A stretch of DNA of 64,000 bases from Caryophanales bacterium UBA4694 (GTDB taxonomy: Bacteria; Bacillota_I; Bacilli_A; RFN20; CAG-288): the NCBI GenBank assembly GCA_002404835.1, contig DHKM01000005.1, positions 1-64,000 on the forward strand, read 5' to 3'. The notes under the pieces are model-generated. The model had not been told where the DNA came from, searched no databases, and was given only the letters and a program-made list of their open reading frames with translations. The translations under genes were made by a program, and so were the position numbers. This document shows positions 43,459 through 51,512 of this stretch, one piece after another. Positions within the stretch are counted from its first letter, which is position 1. Every line of letters starts with the position of its first letter.

Positions 43459-45657
43459 TTAGATATCGAGATTTTTGACGAACTTGGCGTTTGCGGTGAT
43501 GAAGTCTTTTCTCGGTTCGACATTTTCTCCCATCAGATCGATGAGAGCATCATTGGCGTCTTCGGCGTCTTCGATGGTCACTTGAAGCATACGTCTATGG
43601 TTCTTGTCCATGGTCGTCTCATCAAGCTGATCCGGATCCATTTCACCGAGACCTTTGTAACGCTGCAATCCATATCTTGCGTTTGCAGGTAGTTTTGCTT
43701 TGATTTCGTCTAATTCCTGATCGTTGAAGGCGTAATAGAACTTTCCTTGATAGGATACACGATAAAGCGGAGGCTGGGCGATGTAAAGGTGTCCTGTTTC
43801 GACAAGCGGTCTCATGAATCGATAGAAGAAGGTCATCAGCAGGATTCTGATATGGGATCCATCGACATCGGCATCGGTCATGATGATGACTTTATCGAAT
43901 TTGATCTTCGAGACATCAAAACTGTCTCCCTGTCCAGCACCGATTGCCTGGACCATATTGTAGATTTCGGCATTCTTTTCGATTCTGGTTGCCTGTGCTT
44001 TCTCTACGTTCAGAATCTTACCTCTTAGCGGAAGGATGGCCTGCGTTTTGGCGTCTCTTCCTTGAACGGCAGAACCGCCTGCGGAATTACCCTCGACGAT
44101 GAACAGCTCTCTTTCTTTCGGATCTTTGGAGATACAGTCTGTAAGTTTGTCCGGCATACCGGCACCGACGGACAGCTTTCCGTTGGCAAGTGCTCTTGCT
44201 CTTTCGGCTGCTTTTCTTCCTTTGAAGGCAAGAATGACTCTTTCATACCAGGCTCTTCCTTCTTTCGGATGCTCCATAAGCCAGTCTTTGAGATAGTCTC
44301 CGACGATGGAGGAGACGACCTTTCTGACTTCGTCGTTCCCGAGTTTGTCTTTGACCTGTCCTTCATACTGGGGATTGGAGTGCTTGATGCTTAAGACGAC
44401 GGTCAGACCTTCCAGGCAGTCTTCGCTTCGGAAGTTGTCGTCACTTTCTTTGAGCCATTCTTTTGTACGGAAATAATTATTGAGTTCTCTTCCTAAGGCA
44501 AGACGGAATCCTTCTTCGTGGGTTCCTCCGCCTGTAGTTCTGATGTTGTTGCAGAACGAATTCATATTGACGATGCCACCTTTGGTAGGCTGCATGGCGC
44601 ATTCGACGATGATGGTCGTCGGCTTGGCTCCATCGATTCCGCCGGTCTGTACGGTGGATTCGCCGGCAATGTATGGGATGGCTTCGAATGTTTTGTCTTT
44701 GTTCTGGTTGATGTAGGCGACATATTCCTGAATACCACCCTGGAAACAGTAATGGGTTTTCTTGATCTCTTCAGGATTTCTCAGATCTTCCAGCGTGATA
44801 TCGAGTCCTTTGGTCAAGAACGCGGTCTGACGAATATAGGTATCGATAGTGGAGAAATCGAATACGGTCGTCTCCTTGAAGATGAGAGGATCGGGAGTGA
44901 ATTCGACGGTCGTTCCGGTCTTATCCATAGGGCATTGTCCGATTACCTGCAATCCCGGAGCAATGGTATGTCCTCCGTTTTCAAAACGGATCTGATGGAT
45001 TTTGCCTTCACGATAGACGGTAACGACGACATAGGTGGACAAAGCGTTGACGGCCTTGACACCGACACCATGGAGACCACCGGAAATCTTGTATCCGGTT
45101 TTGTCGTTGAACTTTCCGCCGGCATGGAGAATCGTGTAGACGGTTTCCACTGTCGAAAGGCCGGACTGCTTGTTGATTTCCGTCGGAATACCACGGCCGT
45201 CATCGGATACGGAAATCCGGTTGATGGGATTTTCCTTTGTTCCCGGAAGAATCGTTACCTTGATGTGCTTACAATATCCGGCCATGGCTTCATCGATACC
45301 GTTGTCGACGGCTTCTCTGACAAGGTGGTGAAGACCTTTGCTGGATGTGGTTCCAATATACATACCCGGTCTTTGACGGACGGCTTCCAGTCCCTGAAGA
45401 ATCTGGATGTCGTCTGCGGTGTAGTCTTCTTTGGCCTGGAGTGCTTTTTCTTCGGTTTCTTCGTTGATGTCTTTGTGTTCGACGTGCTCGACGTTGAAGT
45501 TTTCCTGCTTGACAGGTTCGACGGGTTTCTTTTCTTCTGGCTGAGGCTTATTGGAGCCTTCGTCTTTGGCGACTCTTTCTACTTTCGCCTTCTGGCGTTC
45601 GTAGGCTTCCTGACGCCTCTTTTCGGCTTCGGTCAATTCTTTTGTTTCTTCTTGCAT
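43459..45657 (-). CDS. gyrB: DNA gyrase subunit B, N-terminally extended
   Basis: GyrB supplies the ATPase of gyrase. The core starts near residue 79 (DIQILQGLEAVRQRPGMYIG), with the GHKL ATP site, EGNSAGGSA near 520 and the Toprim acidic motif TDADVDGSHIR near 592. A charged N-terminal extension of about 78 residues (Glu/Lys-rich, predicted coiled or disordered) precedes the core and is absent from standard GyrB. GGAGG lies eight bases before the first ATG, so the extension is translated. Confidence 0.96.
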   Translation of the reverse strand: MQEETKELTEAEKRRQEAYERQKAKVERVAKDEGSNKPQPEEKKPVEPVKQENFNVEHVEHKDINEETEEKALQAKEDYTADDIQILQGLEAVRQRPGMYIGTTSSKGLHHLVREAVDNGIDEAMAGYCKHIKVTILPGTKENPINRISVSDDGRGIPTEINKQSGLSTVETVYTILHAGGKFNDKTGYKISGGLHGVGVKAVNALSTYVVVTVYREGKIHQIRFENGGHTIAPGLQVIGQCPMDKTGTTVEFTPDPLIFKETTVFDFSTIDTYIRQTAFLTKGLDITLEDLRNPEEIKKTHYCFQGGIQEYVAYINQNKDKTFEAIPYIAGESTVQTGGIDGAKPTTIIVECAMQPTKGGIVNMNSFCNNIRTTGGGTHEEGFRLALGRELNNYFRTKEWLKESDDNFRSEDCLEGLTVVLSIKHSNPQYEGQVKDKLGNDEVRKVVSSIVGDYLKDWLMEHPKEGRAWYERVILAFKGRKAAERARALANGKLSVGAGMPDKLTDCISKDPKERELFIVEGNSAGGSAVQGRDAKTQAILPLRGKILNVEKAQATRIEKNAEIYNMVQAIGAGQGDSFDVSKIKFDKVIIMTDADVDGSHIRILLMTFFYRFMRPLVETGHLYIAQPPLYRVSYQGKFYYAFNDQELDEIKAKLPANARYGLQRYKGLGEMDPDQLDETTMDKNHRRMLQVTIEDAEDANDALIDLMGENVEPRKDFITANAKFVKNLDI

Positions 45658-45659
45658 GA

Positions 45660-46757
45660 TTAATTCCTCCGAGATAATTCTGATTTGGTGTCTGAGGTTT
45701 CGTAAATGGTATAGTTTTGCAGTCCCTGCGGAAGTCTGGTTCCGGTGACAAAGGTCTGACCGGACTTTTCGGCATAGGACAATATTCTTCTGCTTCGTTC
45801 TTCGTCCAAGTCGCTGGTTACATCATCCAGTAGCAGGATAGGGGAACGGTCAAGTATCTGCTGTATTTCATGAAAGAGACTGAATTTCAGCGCTAGGGAA
45901 GCGATTCGGTTTTCTCCCTGACTTCCATAGTCGGCAATTGGTTTCTTTCCGATTAGACCGATAAGATTGTCTCTATGGGGCCCGATCAGAGTCGTTCCGC
46001 GTATGTTTTCAAGGGATTTGTTGCTTTCGAAGAGATGTATGGAGTTTTCGACGAAGGATTTTTGGTCATCATCGAGGGGGCAGTTGGTTTTGTATTGGAG
46101 CTGAAAGCCTTCGTTTTCACCGAACAGTTCTGTATAAATCTGCTGTATGATCCTGTTGATGCTGAGTACGAGTCTTTTCCGTTCGTAGACAATTCGGTAG
46201 GAGACGTTGATCAGCTGGTTCCTGTAGGCATTTATGATGTCGATGTCTCCGCTCTGGCTGAGAGCTGCGTTTCTCTCTTTCAGCAGTTTTTTGTATCTGC
46301 CGATGGAATAGAGATAGCCGGGGTACAGCTGACTTAGTGTTTCATCGAGGAGCTTCCTTCGGACACCAGGCTCGTCTTTGAAGAAGAAAACCTGGCTTGG
46401 CTCATAGCAGACCGCAATCAGCTTGCCTAGAATCATAGAGAGTTTATGAACCTCATCGTCGTCGATGGCAAACAGTTTCCCTTTAGAAGATATGACACAG
46501 GATATGGTGTGGATCAAACTGTCTTTCTCGTCATAGAATTCCAAATAGATGCTTGCTTCTTTTTGGCCTCTTTGGATGAGATTTGTATCATCTGCTTTTC
46601 GGAAGCTTCTTCCTAGAGTCAGATAATAGATTGCCTCAATGATATTGGTCTTTCCGGAGCTGTTTGGTCCAGTGAGGAATACGGAAGAGGATGGGAATTC
46701 GATTTCCAGTGATGGGTAGGATCTGAAATTGTGAAGAATCAGTCTTTTGGCGTACAT
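45660..46757 (-). CDS. recf: DNA replication and repair protein RecF
   Basis: RecF, an SMC-like ATPase, helps load RecA at gaps. The 365-residue protein has Walker A GPNSSGKTN near residue 31, GRSFRKADD after it, and Walker B with LLLDDVTSDLD near 316. It overlaps the S4 gene by 19 bases and is two bases from gyrB, so the four genes form one operon. Confidence 0.95.
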   Translation of the reverse strand: MYAKRLILHNFRSYPSLEIEFPSSSVFLTGPNSSGKTNIIEAIYYLTLGRSFRKADDTNLIQRGQKEASIYLEFYDEKDSLIHTISCVISSKGKLFAIDDDEVHKLSMILGKLIAVCYEPSQVFFFKDEPGVRRKLLDETLSQLYPGYLYSIGRYKKLLKERNAALSQSGDIDIINAYRNQLINVSYRIVYERKRLVLSINRIIQQIYTELFGENEGFQLQYKTNCPLDDDQKSFVENSIHLFESNKSLENIRGTTLIGPHRDNLIGLIGKKPIADYGSQGENRIASLALKFSLFHEIQQILDRSPILLLDDVTSDLDEERSRRILSYAEKSGQTFVTGTRLPQGLQNYTIYETSDTKSELSRRN

Positions 46758-46969
46758 GTTACCTGATAGATAACCCCGTCAATTTTGACGATGTCTCCGG
46801 GTCTTACTTTCTTGCCTCTTCGTGTTTCCTTTTCGCCATTGAATGTGACGTCATGAGAGCTCAAGAAGAGTTTTTCTTCTCCTCCGTTGGAAATCAGCTT
46901 GAAATGTTTGATCATTTGTCCGAGCGTGATGTAATCGTCTTTGATGATCATGGTTTTGTTGTCTTCCAT
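46739..46969 (-). CDS. yaaA: S4-domain protein YaaA/RlbA-like
   Basis: This 76-residue RNA-binding protein has the S4 pattern ITLGQMIKHFKLISNGGEEK then VTFNGEKETRRGKKVRPGD, typical of the small protein encoded between dnaN and recF in Bacillota, where it is involved in ribosome assembly. I chose the ATG at 46969 with GAGGAG seven bases upstream; a longer frame to 47008 has no ribosome site. dnaN is not upstream here; instead an AT-rich spacer with a TATA-like run (47006-47038) lies upstream. Confidence 0.92.
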   Translation of the reverse strand: MEDNKTMIIKDDYITLGQMIKHFKLISNGGEEKLFLSSHDVTFNGEKETRRGKKVRPGDIVKIDGVIYQVTCTPKD

Positions 46970-47133
46970 ATAAATCTCCTCTTCATGTAAAAAGCACTTA
47001 TAAAACATATATTATTATATATTATATATATATAATAAGCTATTAGTTTTTGCCTGTTTTCCATGCTTTTTTGGAAAATGGAAAGAATGTAAAAAGTGGT
47101 TTACTTTTATAAAGAGAAAAATTCCTGATACTG

Positions 47134-47164
47134 AAAAATGCATATAGGTCAATTCTATATGCAT
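47134..47164 (-). terminator. Terminator overlapping the stop codon of the 47.2-kb membrane gene
   Basis: Arms ATGCATATAG and CTATATGCAT (47138-47147 with 47155-47164) are followed on the minus strand by five T residues. The TAG stop lies in the stem. Confidence 0.75.
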
Positions 47165-47964
47165 GGGGCATTTTCATCCGCTTTGATGGGTCTTAGTTTT
47201 TCGTCTATTCTGGAATAAACAAACCGACATATGAAGTACATATAAGGGAGGCCAAGATTTGTTTCAATCAGCGAATCTTGGAGTAAGGTCATTATCTCTC
47301 TTCTCATGTTTCCTTCGTAGATGGAGGAACGGATATTGAAGACAAGGAGGAAGAATTCCCACAGGAACTGCGACATGAATCCGATTAGGAATATTTGTGC
47401 AATGTTGGCCTTCTCCTTTTTCTCCGTTCTTGTCAGATTGTATATGATGAGGATGGTGTAACCGATAAGCATGATTAAGGCCATGATTCCATGGTACTTT
47501 CCGGTTGATCTTGTTGTCGTGAAATAGATCATGTCGGAAATGAAATTATCGAATATGGTTGCCACCAAAGGAATCGTACACCAGTAGGTAACGATAAGCC
47601 AAGTGAATTCTTTTCGATTGTCGTCTTTTTTCAGCCATAGCCAGATGAAGGCAAAATCAAGGATTCCATAGGATAGAGACATCCAAAGAAGAACCAAGGA
47701 TGTGACAAGACTGGATGCCGTTTGTGTGTTTGAGGAAATGTTGATGGAAATCTCCCGGGATCCGGATATCAAATAAAAATACCCGTAATCAACAAGCCAA
47801 TAGAGGATTCCTCCGAATAACGACCAGAGAATGGTGACATATTTCTTTTTTTTGAACAATAGAAAAAGGAAAAGAATGAGGCAAAGGGAATCGATGATGA
47901 TGTAGCTTAAAGAGAAATGTCTTGTAGGTTGGACATAGTCAATGTTTTCTGTGAATGCAATCAT
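47155..47964 (-). CDS. Multi-pass membrane protein of unknown function
   Basis: The 269-residue protein has six or seven predicted membrane helices and Trp/Tyr-rich loops; no family is recognised. A TATAAT lies six bases before the ATG and there is no ribosome site, so a leaderless message is predicted. It is divergent from the MFS gene and shares with it a 250-base AT-rich region containing a perfect inverted repeat. Confidence 0.7.
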   Translation of the reverse strand: MIAFTENIDYVQPTRHFSLSYIIIDSLCLILFLFLLFKKKKYVTILWSLFGGILYWLVDYGYFYLISGSREISINISSNTQTASSLVTSLVLLWMSLSYGILDFAFIWLWLKKDDNRKEFTWLIVTYWCTIPLVATIFDNFISDMIYFTTTRSTGKYHGIMALIMLIGYTILIIYNLTRTEKKEKANIAQIFLIGFMSQFLWEFFLLVFNIRSSIYEGNMRREIMTLLQDSLIETNLGLPYMYFICRFVYSRIDEKLRPIKADENAPCI

Positions 47965-47970
47965 AGTTAC

Positions 47971-47976
47971 ATTATA
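47971..47976 (-). promoter_or_regulatory. Leaderless-type -10 box of the 47.2-kb membrane gene
   Basis: TATAAT on the minus strand, six bases, then the ATG at 47964. The -35 region is weak. Confidence 0.55.
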
Positions 47977-48035
47977 AAATAGCTGGATTTGATTTCCTAT
48001 TGTTTTATGATTTTGCTAGTCGTTATTTTTGATTC

Positions 48036-48056
48036 TGTAAACATCAAGTGTTTACA
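48036..48056. promoter_or_regulatory. Inverted repeat, candidate operator
   Basis: TGTAAACA and TGTTTACA form perfect eight-base arms around TCAAG. A second palindrome TTACATGTAA lies at 48102-48111 and shares the TTACA core. Both lie in the divergent AT-rich region before the MFS gene. Confidence 0.5.
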
Positions 48057-48215
48057 ATTTACAAAATATTTTTAGGGTGTTATATATAATTTTAATTTAA
48101 TTTACATGTAATTATTATTTTTAAATAGGAATTGATATATTAAATTTTTCTTTAAAAATGAGATTTTATTTAAAAAATATTCTACTGTGAATATAATATT
48201 CAAGAGAGGTTTTCA

Positions 48216-49445
48216 ATGTCTATTTTATTATTGATTGTTATTTATTTGATTTTTGTTTCTCTTGGCCTTCCGGATAGTATCCTAGGTGGCACATTTCCGG
48301 CTATTGCCAATAATCTGAACATCAGCGAGGATTTGGCAGGCTATATCGGTCTTGTCATCAGCGGGTGCACGATTGTCTCTTCTCTTTTTTCAGAACGCAT
48401 GATTCGGAAGTTCTCAACGAAATTCGTTGTTTCTTTTTCGATTCTTCTGACTGCTTTAGGACTGGTATGTTTTTCTCTGGTAAGAGCAAAATATGTTTGG
48501 GCTTTCTTTCCAATCGCCGTACTTCTTGGGTTGGGCGCTGGTGCCATTGATTCGGCACTCAACAACTATGTTGCCTTGCATTATAAGTCAATCCATATGA
48601 ACTGGCTTCATTGTTGTTGGGGAGTAGGTGCGTCTGTTTCTCCTCTTATCATTGCTCCGTTTATCGATCCTGAAAAGGCGTCTATCGGATGGAACAAAGG
48701 TATCCTCCTTATTGGTTTGATTCAATTCGGAATTGCATTGATTTCTTTTGCTTCGCTTCCTTTATGGGGAAAGATGGAGAAAAAGAAGCTTCAGGAGAAG
48801 GATCAAGAACAGAGCATTGGCAAAAAGAATAAAAGGAATTTGGCAGCGAATCCGGTTTTTTATCTTTCTATGCTTGGATTTTTCTCTTATTGTGCTTTGG
48901 AAACGACAACTGGGAATTGGGCTGGATTCTTTTTTAATCTAGGAAAAGGATTTGATACGAAGACTTCTGCAAAACTGGATTCGATGTTCTATATTGGTAT
49001 TGCTATCGGAAGATTTTTGTCAGGTCCCCTTTCTTTGAAACTGAATGAGAAGAAAATGATCCGAATCGGAGAAACGATTCTAGTTGTTGGAGCTGTTCTT
49101 GCCTGCCTGCCTTTCTCTGATGTTCTTTCTATTGTCGGCTTTTGTCTGATTGGACTTGGATGTGCACCGATTTATCCGAGCATCATCAAGTCAACTCCGT
49201 ATCGTTTTTCCAAAGAGACATCGCTTCATGTGATGGGACTTCAGATGGCAATAGCCTATTGTGGCAATATTCTTGTTTCTCCTCTTTATGGTTTCTTGGC
49301 AAAGAAGTATCAGGCGTTTTTCTGCCTACCCTATGTTGTTCTTGCTTTTGCCCTGATTATGATTCTGTCTCATGAAATCATAAATATAAAATTAGAAAAA
49401 CGTGACAAGATGTTGAGCGAGGCGGAAAAAGAGCTTTATGTTTGA
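48216..49445 (+). CDS. MFS transporter
   Basis: The 409-residue protein has twelve predicted helices and major facilitator features: GLPDSILGGTFPAI in helix 1, a loop 2-3 with SERMIRKFSTK in place of the usual GxxxDRxGRR, and the sequence LGAGAIDSALNNYVA near residue 108. It resembles the FucP/sugar branch of MFS, but the substrate is unproven. GAGAGG precedes the ATG. An ArsR gene follows 55 bases later with its own ribosome site and a TATAAT. Confidence 0.85.
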   Translation: MSILLLIVIYLIFVSLGLPDSILGGTFPAIANNLNISEDLAGYIGLVISGCTIVSSLFSERMIRKFSTKFVVSFSILLTALGLVCFSLVRAKYVWAFFPIAVLLGLGAGAIDSALNNYVALHYKSIHMNWLHCCWGVGASVSPLIIAPFIDPEKASIGWNKGILLIGLIQFGIALISFASLPLWGKMEKKKLQEKDQEQSIGKKNKRNLAANPVFYLSMLGFFSYCALETTTGNWAGFFFNLGKGFDTKTSAKLDSMFYIGIAIGRFLSGPLSLKLNEKKMIRIGETILVVGAVLACLPFSDVLSIVGFCLIGLGCAPIYPSIIKSTPYRFSKETSLHVMGLQMAIAYCGNILVSPLYGFLAKKYQAFFCLPYVVLAFALIMILSHEIINIKLEKRDKMLSEAEKELYV

Positions 49446-49499
49446 ACTTCGTTTTCAAGTATAATGAAATAAGCAGAATTTGAATGGAGGGTGATTTTT

Positions 49500-49880
49500 A
49501 TGGAAAACAATGAAAATTACAATAAGGATGTTCTTATGTTGATAAAGAAGAAAATGTTGGAACCGAAATCGTTTGATGTGCTTTCGGATTTCTTTTCTCT
49601 ATTTGCGGATGGAACAAGGTTGACAATTATCTGTCTTTTGATGCATAACGAGCTTTGCGTCAATGATATTGCAACCATTTTGAATGTTTCTCAGTCTGTG
49701 GTATCTCATCAGCTTCAGATCTTACGTAAGCATGATATTGTCGATTATCGAAAGGAAGGAAAATCTGTTTTTTATCATCTTTCGGATAATCATATCAAAG
49801 ATCTTTTTTCCACAGGACTTGAGCATGTATCCGAAAAAGATGAAATGCTCTACAATGATAGAAAAAAGAAGGGGTATTGA
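49500..49880 (+). CDS. ArsR-family winged-helix regulator
   Basis: The 126-residue protein has the ArsR fold with LFADGTRLTIICLLMHNELCVNDIA near residue 35 (split over two helices) and the recognition helix QSVVSHQLQILRKHDIV near 70. The metal box ELCVCDL is ELCVNDI, so the paired Cys needed for arsenic or cadmium sensing are lost; another ligand is likely. The start at 49500 has GGAGG nine bases upstream. It may control the MFS gene before it. Confidence 0.87.
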   Translation: MENNENYNKDVLMLIKKKMLEPKSFDVLSDFFSLFADGTRLTIICLLMHNELCVNDIATILNVSQSVVSHQLQILRKHDIVDYRKEGKSVFYHLSDNHIKDLFSTGLEHVSEKDEMLYNDRKKKGY

Positions 49881-50341
49881 TATTCGTGTTTTATCAATAA
49901 TCTGAAAACAATATAATGAATCTTCTTTTGGTTTAGCTGAATCGAATTTCTCCATTTAAAGGGATGATTGTGGATTATATAAATACAAATCAGGTGCATA
50001 AATAGAATCTTCTTATTGATGGGATATTTTTCCATTTGATTTTTTCTGCTTTGTTTGTTTTCTCAAAAAAGATTTTTAGATGGTTTGTCATTTGAAATTT
50101 TCCTTTCGCGCCGTTGAAGATAGGGTCAAGAGCGAGGAAAGAATGACGAAACTTTTAGAATGATGTTTTTGATTTTGCCGTACAATGGATGGGACTGACA
50201 GTATCTTTGTTCTGGCTGATATATTATCGCTTTTGGATGATTCAAAACCGAAACAGGAAAAACAGCAAGGATGAAATGGTTCAATTTTTTAATCATACGA
50301 TTATATATAATCTTGGGTTATCAAGGAAAATTCACATAATG
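49881..50341. other. Intergenic stretch without a convincing gene
   Basis: The 460 bases after the ArsR gene hold only short frames. One plus-strand frame from 50189 begins with a hydrophobic stretch (LTVSLFWLIYYRFW) but has no ribosome site and runs into the DegV terminator and the DegV coding region, so I do not call it. No RNA gene was recognised. Confidence 0.5.
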
Positions 50342-50373
50342 AAAAAACGGCATCATTTTATTTTGGTGCCGTT
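50342..50373 (-). terminator. Terminator of the DegV gene
   Basis: Stem AACGGCA/TGCCGTT (50347-50373 outer limits) followed on the minus strand by six T residues. Confidence 0.75.
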
Positions 50374-50384
50374 AAATTGTCTGA

Positions 50385-51275
50385 CTAGTTGCTTCGTTTC
50401 TTTCCCCAAAAGAAGAGGGCTACGGTTCCTGGACCGGTGTGAGCACCGATGGTGGTTCCGATGGAATAGATATGGACCTTGCCGTCTTTGATGTGTTTGA
50501 AATTCTTTTCAACGAGATCAGCAACTGCTTTGGCATAGTCCATGCAATTGCTTTCGGAAATGAACACTTTTCCATCATAGTCTAGTCCTTTGTCTGCACA
50601 CTCTACCATCTTCTGATAGATTTCCTGCTCGACTTTCTTGATGGTTCTGATTTTTTCTCTTGGAATAAGTCTTCCGTCTTCGTCCATATTGAGAAGAGGG
50701 CAGATTTTCAAAAGGTTTCCGAAGAATCCGCTGGCTTTGGATATTCTTCCTCCTCTGACATAATATTTCAGGTCGGTGGAGAAGAACCAATGGTTAAGCT
50801 TCAGCTTGTTTTCTTCTGCAAAATTACGGATTTCTTCGATGGATTTTCCTTCGTCTCTTAAATCAGCAAGTTTATCCATGAAGAGACCATATCCTGAAGA
50901 GGCTCCTTTGGAATCTACAATATAGATTTTTCTTTCCGGGAATTTTTCGTGAAGGATATTTGCGGCTGTTGTTGCAGAATTGAATGTTCCAGAGATTCCG
51001 GTAGACAGGGTTACATGAAGGATATCTTTTCCTTCTTCAAGGAATCTAGAAAAGTAATCCATGTATTCACCGACGGAGACCTGGGAGGTCTTTGTCATAG
51101 CTCCTTCTTCCATGGCTTGGTAGAATTTTTCAAAGGGAATCGTTTTTCCCAGATCGTCGACATATTCTTTGTCACCGAGAATATAGTGGAACGGAATGAA
51201 ATGCAAATTTCTTGCCTTGATGACCTCTTCCGGAAGATCGACGGTTGAGCAACAGCTCAGTATGAATTCTGACAT
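50385..51275 (-). CDS. DegV-family fatty-acid-binding protein
   Basis: DegV (FakB) proteins bind fatty acids and present them to the kinase FakA. The 296-residue protein has CCSTVDLPEEVI at the N-terminus, TKTSQVSVGEYMDYF near residue 60 and LSTGISGTFNSA near 90, the lipid-binding core. The C-terminus ends with GTIGAHTGPGTVALFFWG in split form near 275-290. No fakA is adjacent. A ribosome site AAGGAG precedes the ATG. Confidence 0.92.
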   Translation of the reverse strand: MSEFILSCCSTVDLPEEVIKARNLHFIPFHYILGDKEYVDDLGKTIPFEKFYQAMEEGAMTKTSQVSVGEYMDYFSRFLEEGKDILHVTLSTGISGTFNSATTAANILHEKFPERKIYIVDSKGASSGYGLFMDKLADLRDEGKSIEEIRNFAEENKLKLNHWFFSTDLKYYVRGGRISKASGFFGNLLKICPLLNMDEDGRLIPREKIRTIKKVEQEIYQKMVECADKGLDYDGKVFISESNCMDYAKAVADLVEKNFKHIKDGKVHIYSIGTTIGAHTGPGTVALFFWGKKRSN

Positions 51276-51447
51276 GCTAGGTTTTCTCCTTATTATCTTT
51301 TCAGCAATACGCTAGTTATTTTACACTGAAAGGTTCTAAAATGAAAAGGATAGATTATTAGGCTTAGGAGAATTGTGAGTGTTTGTGCGAGCGTATAAGG
51401 TAGTTTAGACTAACATCAAATTTTGTTTTTTTTGCCTTGTAATCCCC

Positions 51448-51476
51448 TTTCACAAGCAAAAAGAAATGTCTATAAT
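51448..51476 (+). promoter_or_regulatory. Promoter of the PFOR gene
   Basis: TTTCAC (51448-51453), 17 bases and TATAAT (51471-51476) predict a start near 51483 and a leader of about 30 bases with GGAGG. Confidence 0.6.
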
Positions 51477-51512
51477 AGGTTCGTAACCAATTTTTGTTAT
51501 TGGAGGAAAAAT

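Noticed and set aside
44518..45663. 381-codon plus-strand frame
   Set aside because: Antisense to gyrB, no motif.
47006..47038. TA-rich run as a tandem repeat or second unwinding site
   Set aside because: It is a simple AT-rich spacer upstream of the S4 gene without DnaA boxes or in-register triplets.
50189..50491. 100-codon plus-strand frame with a hydrophobic start
   Set aside because: No ribosome site; it runs through the DegV terminator and into DegV antisense.
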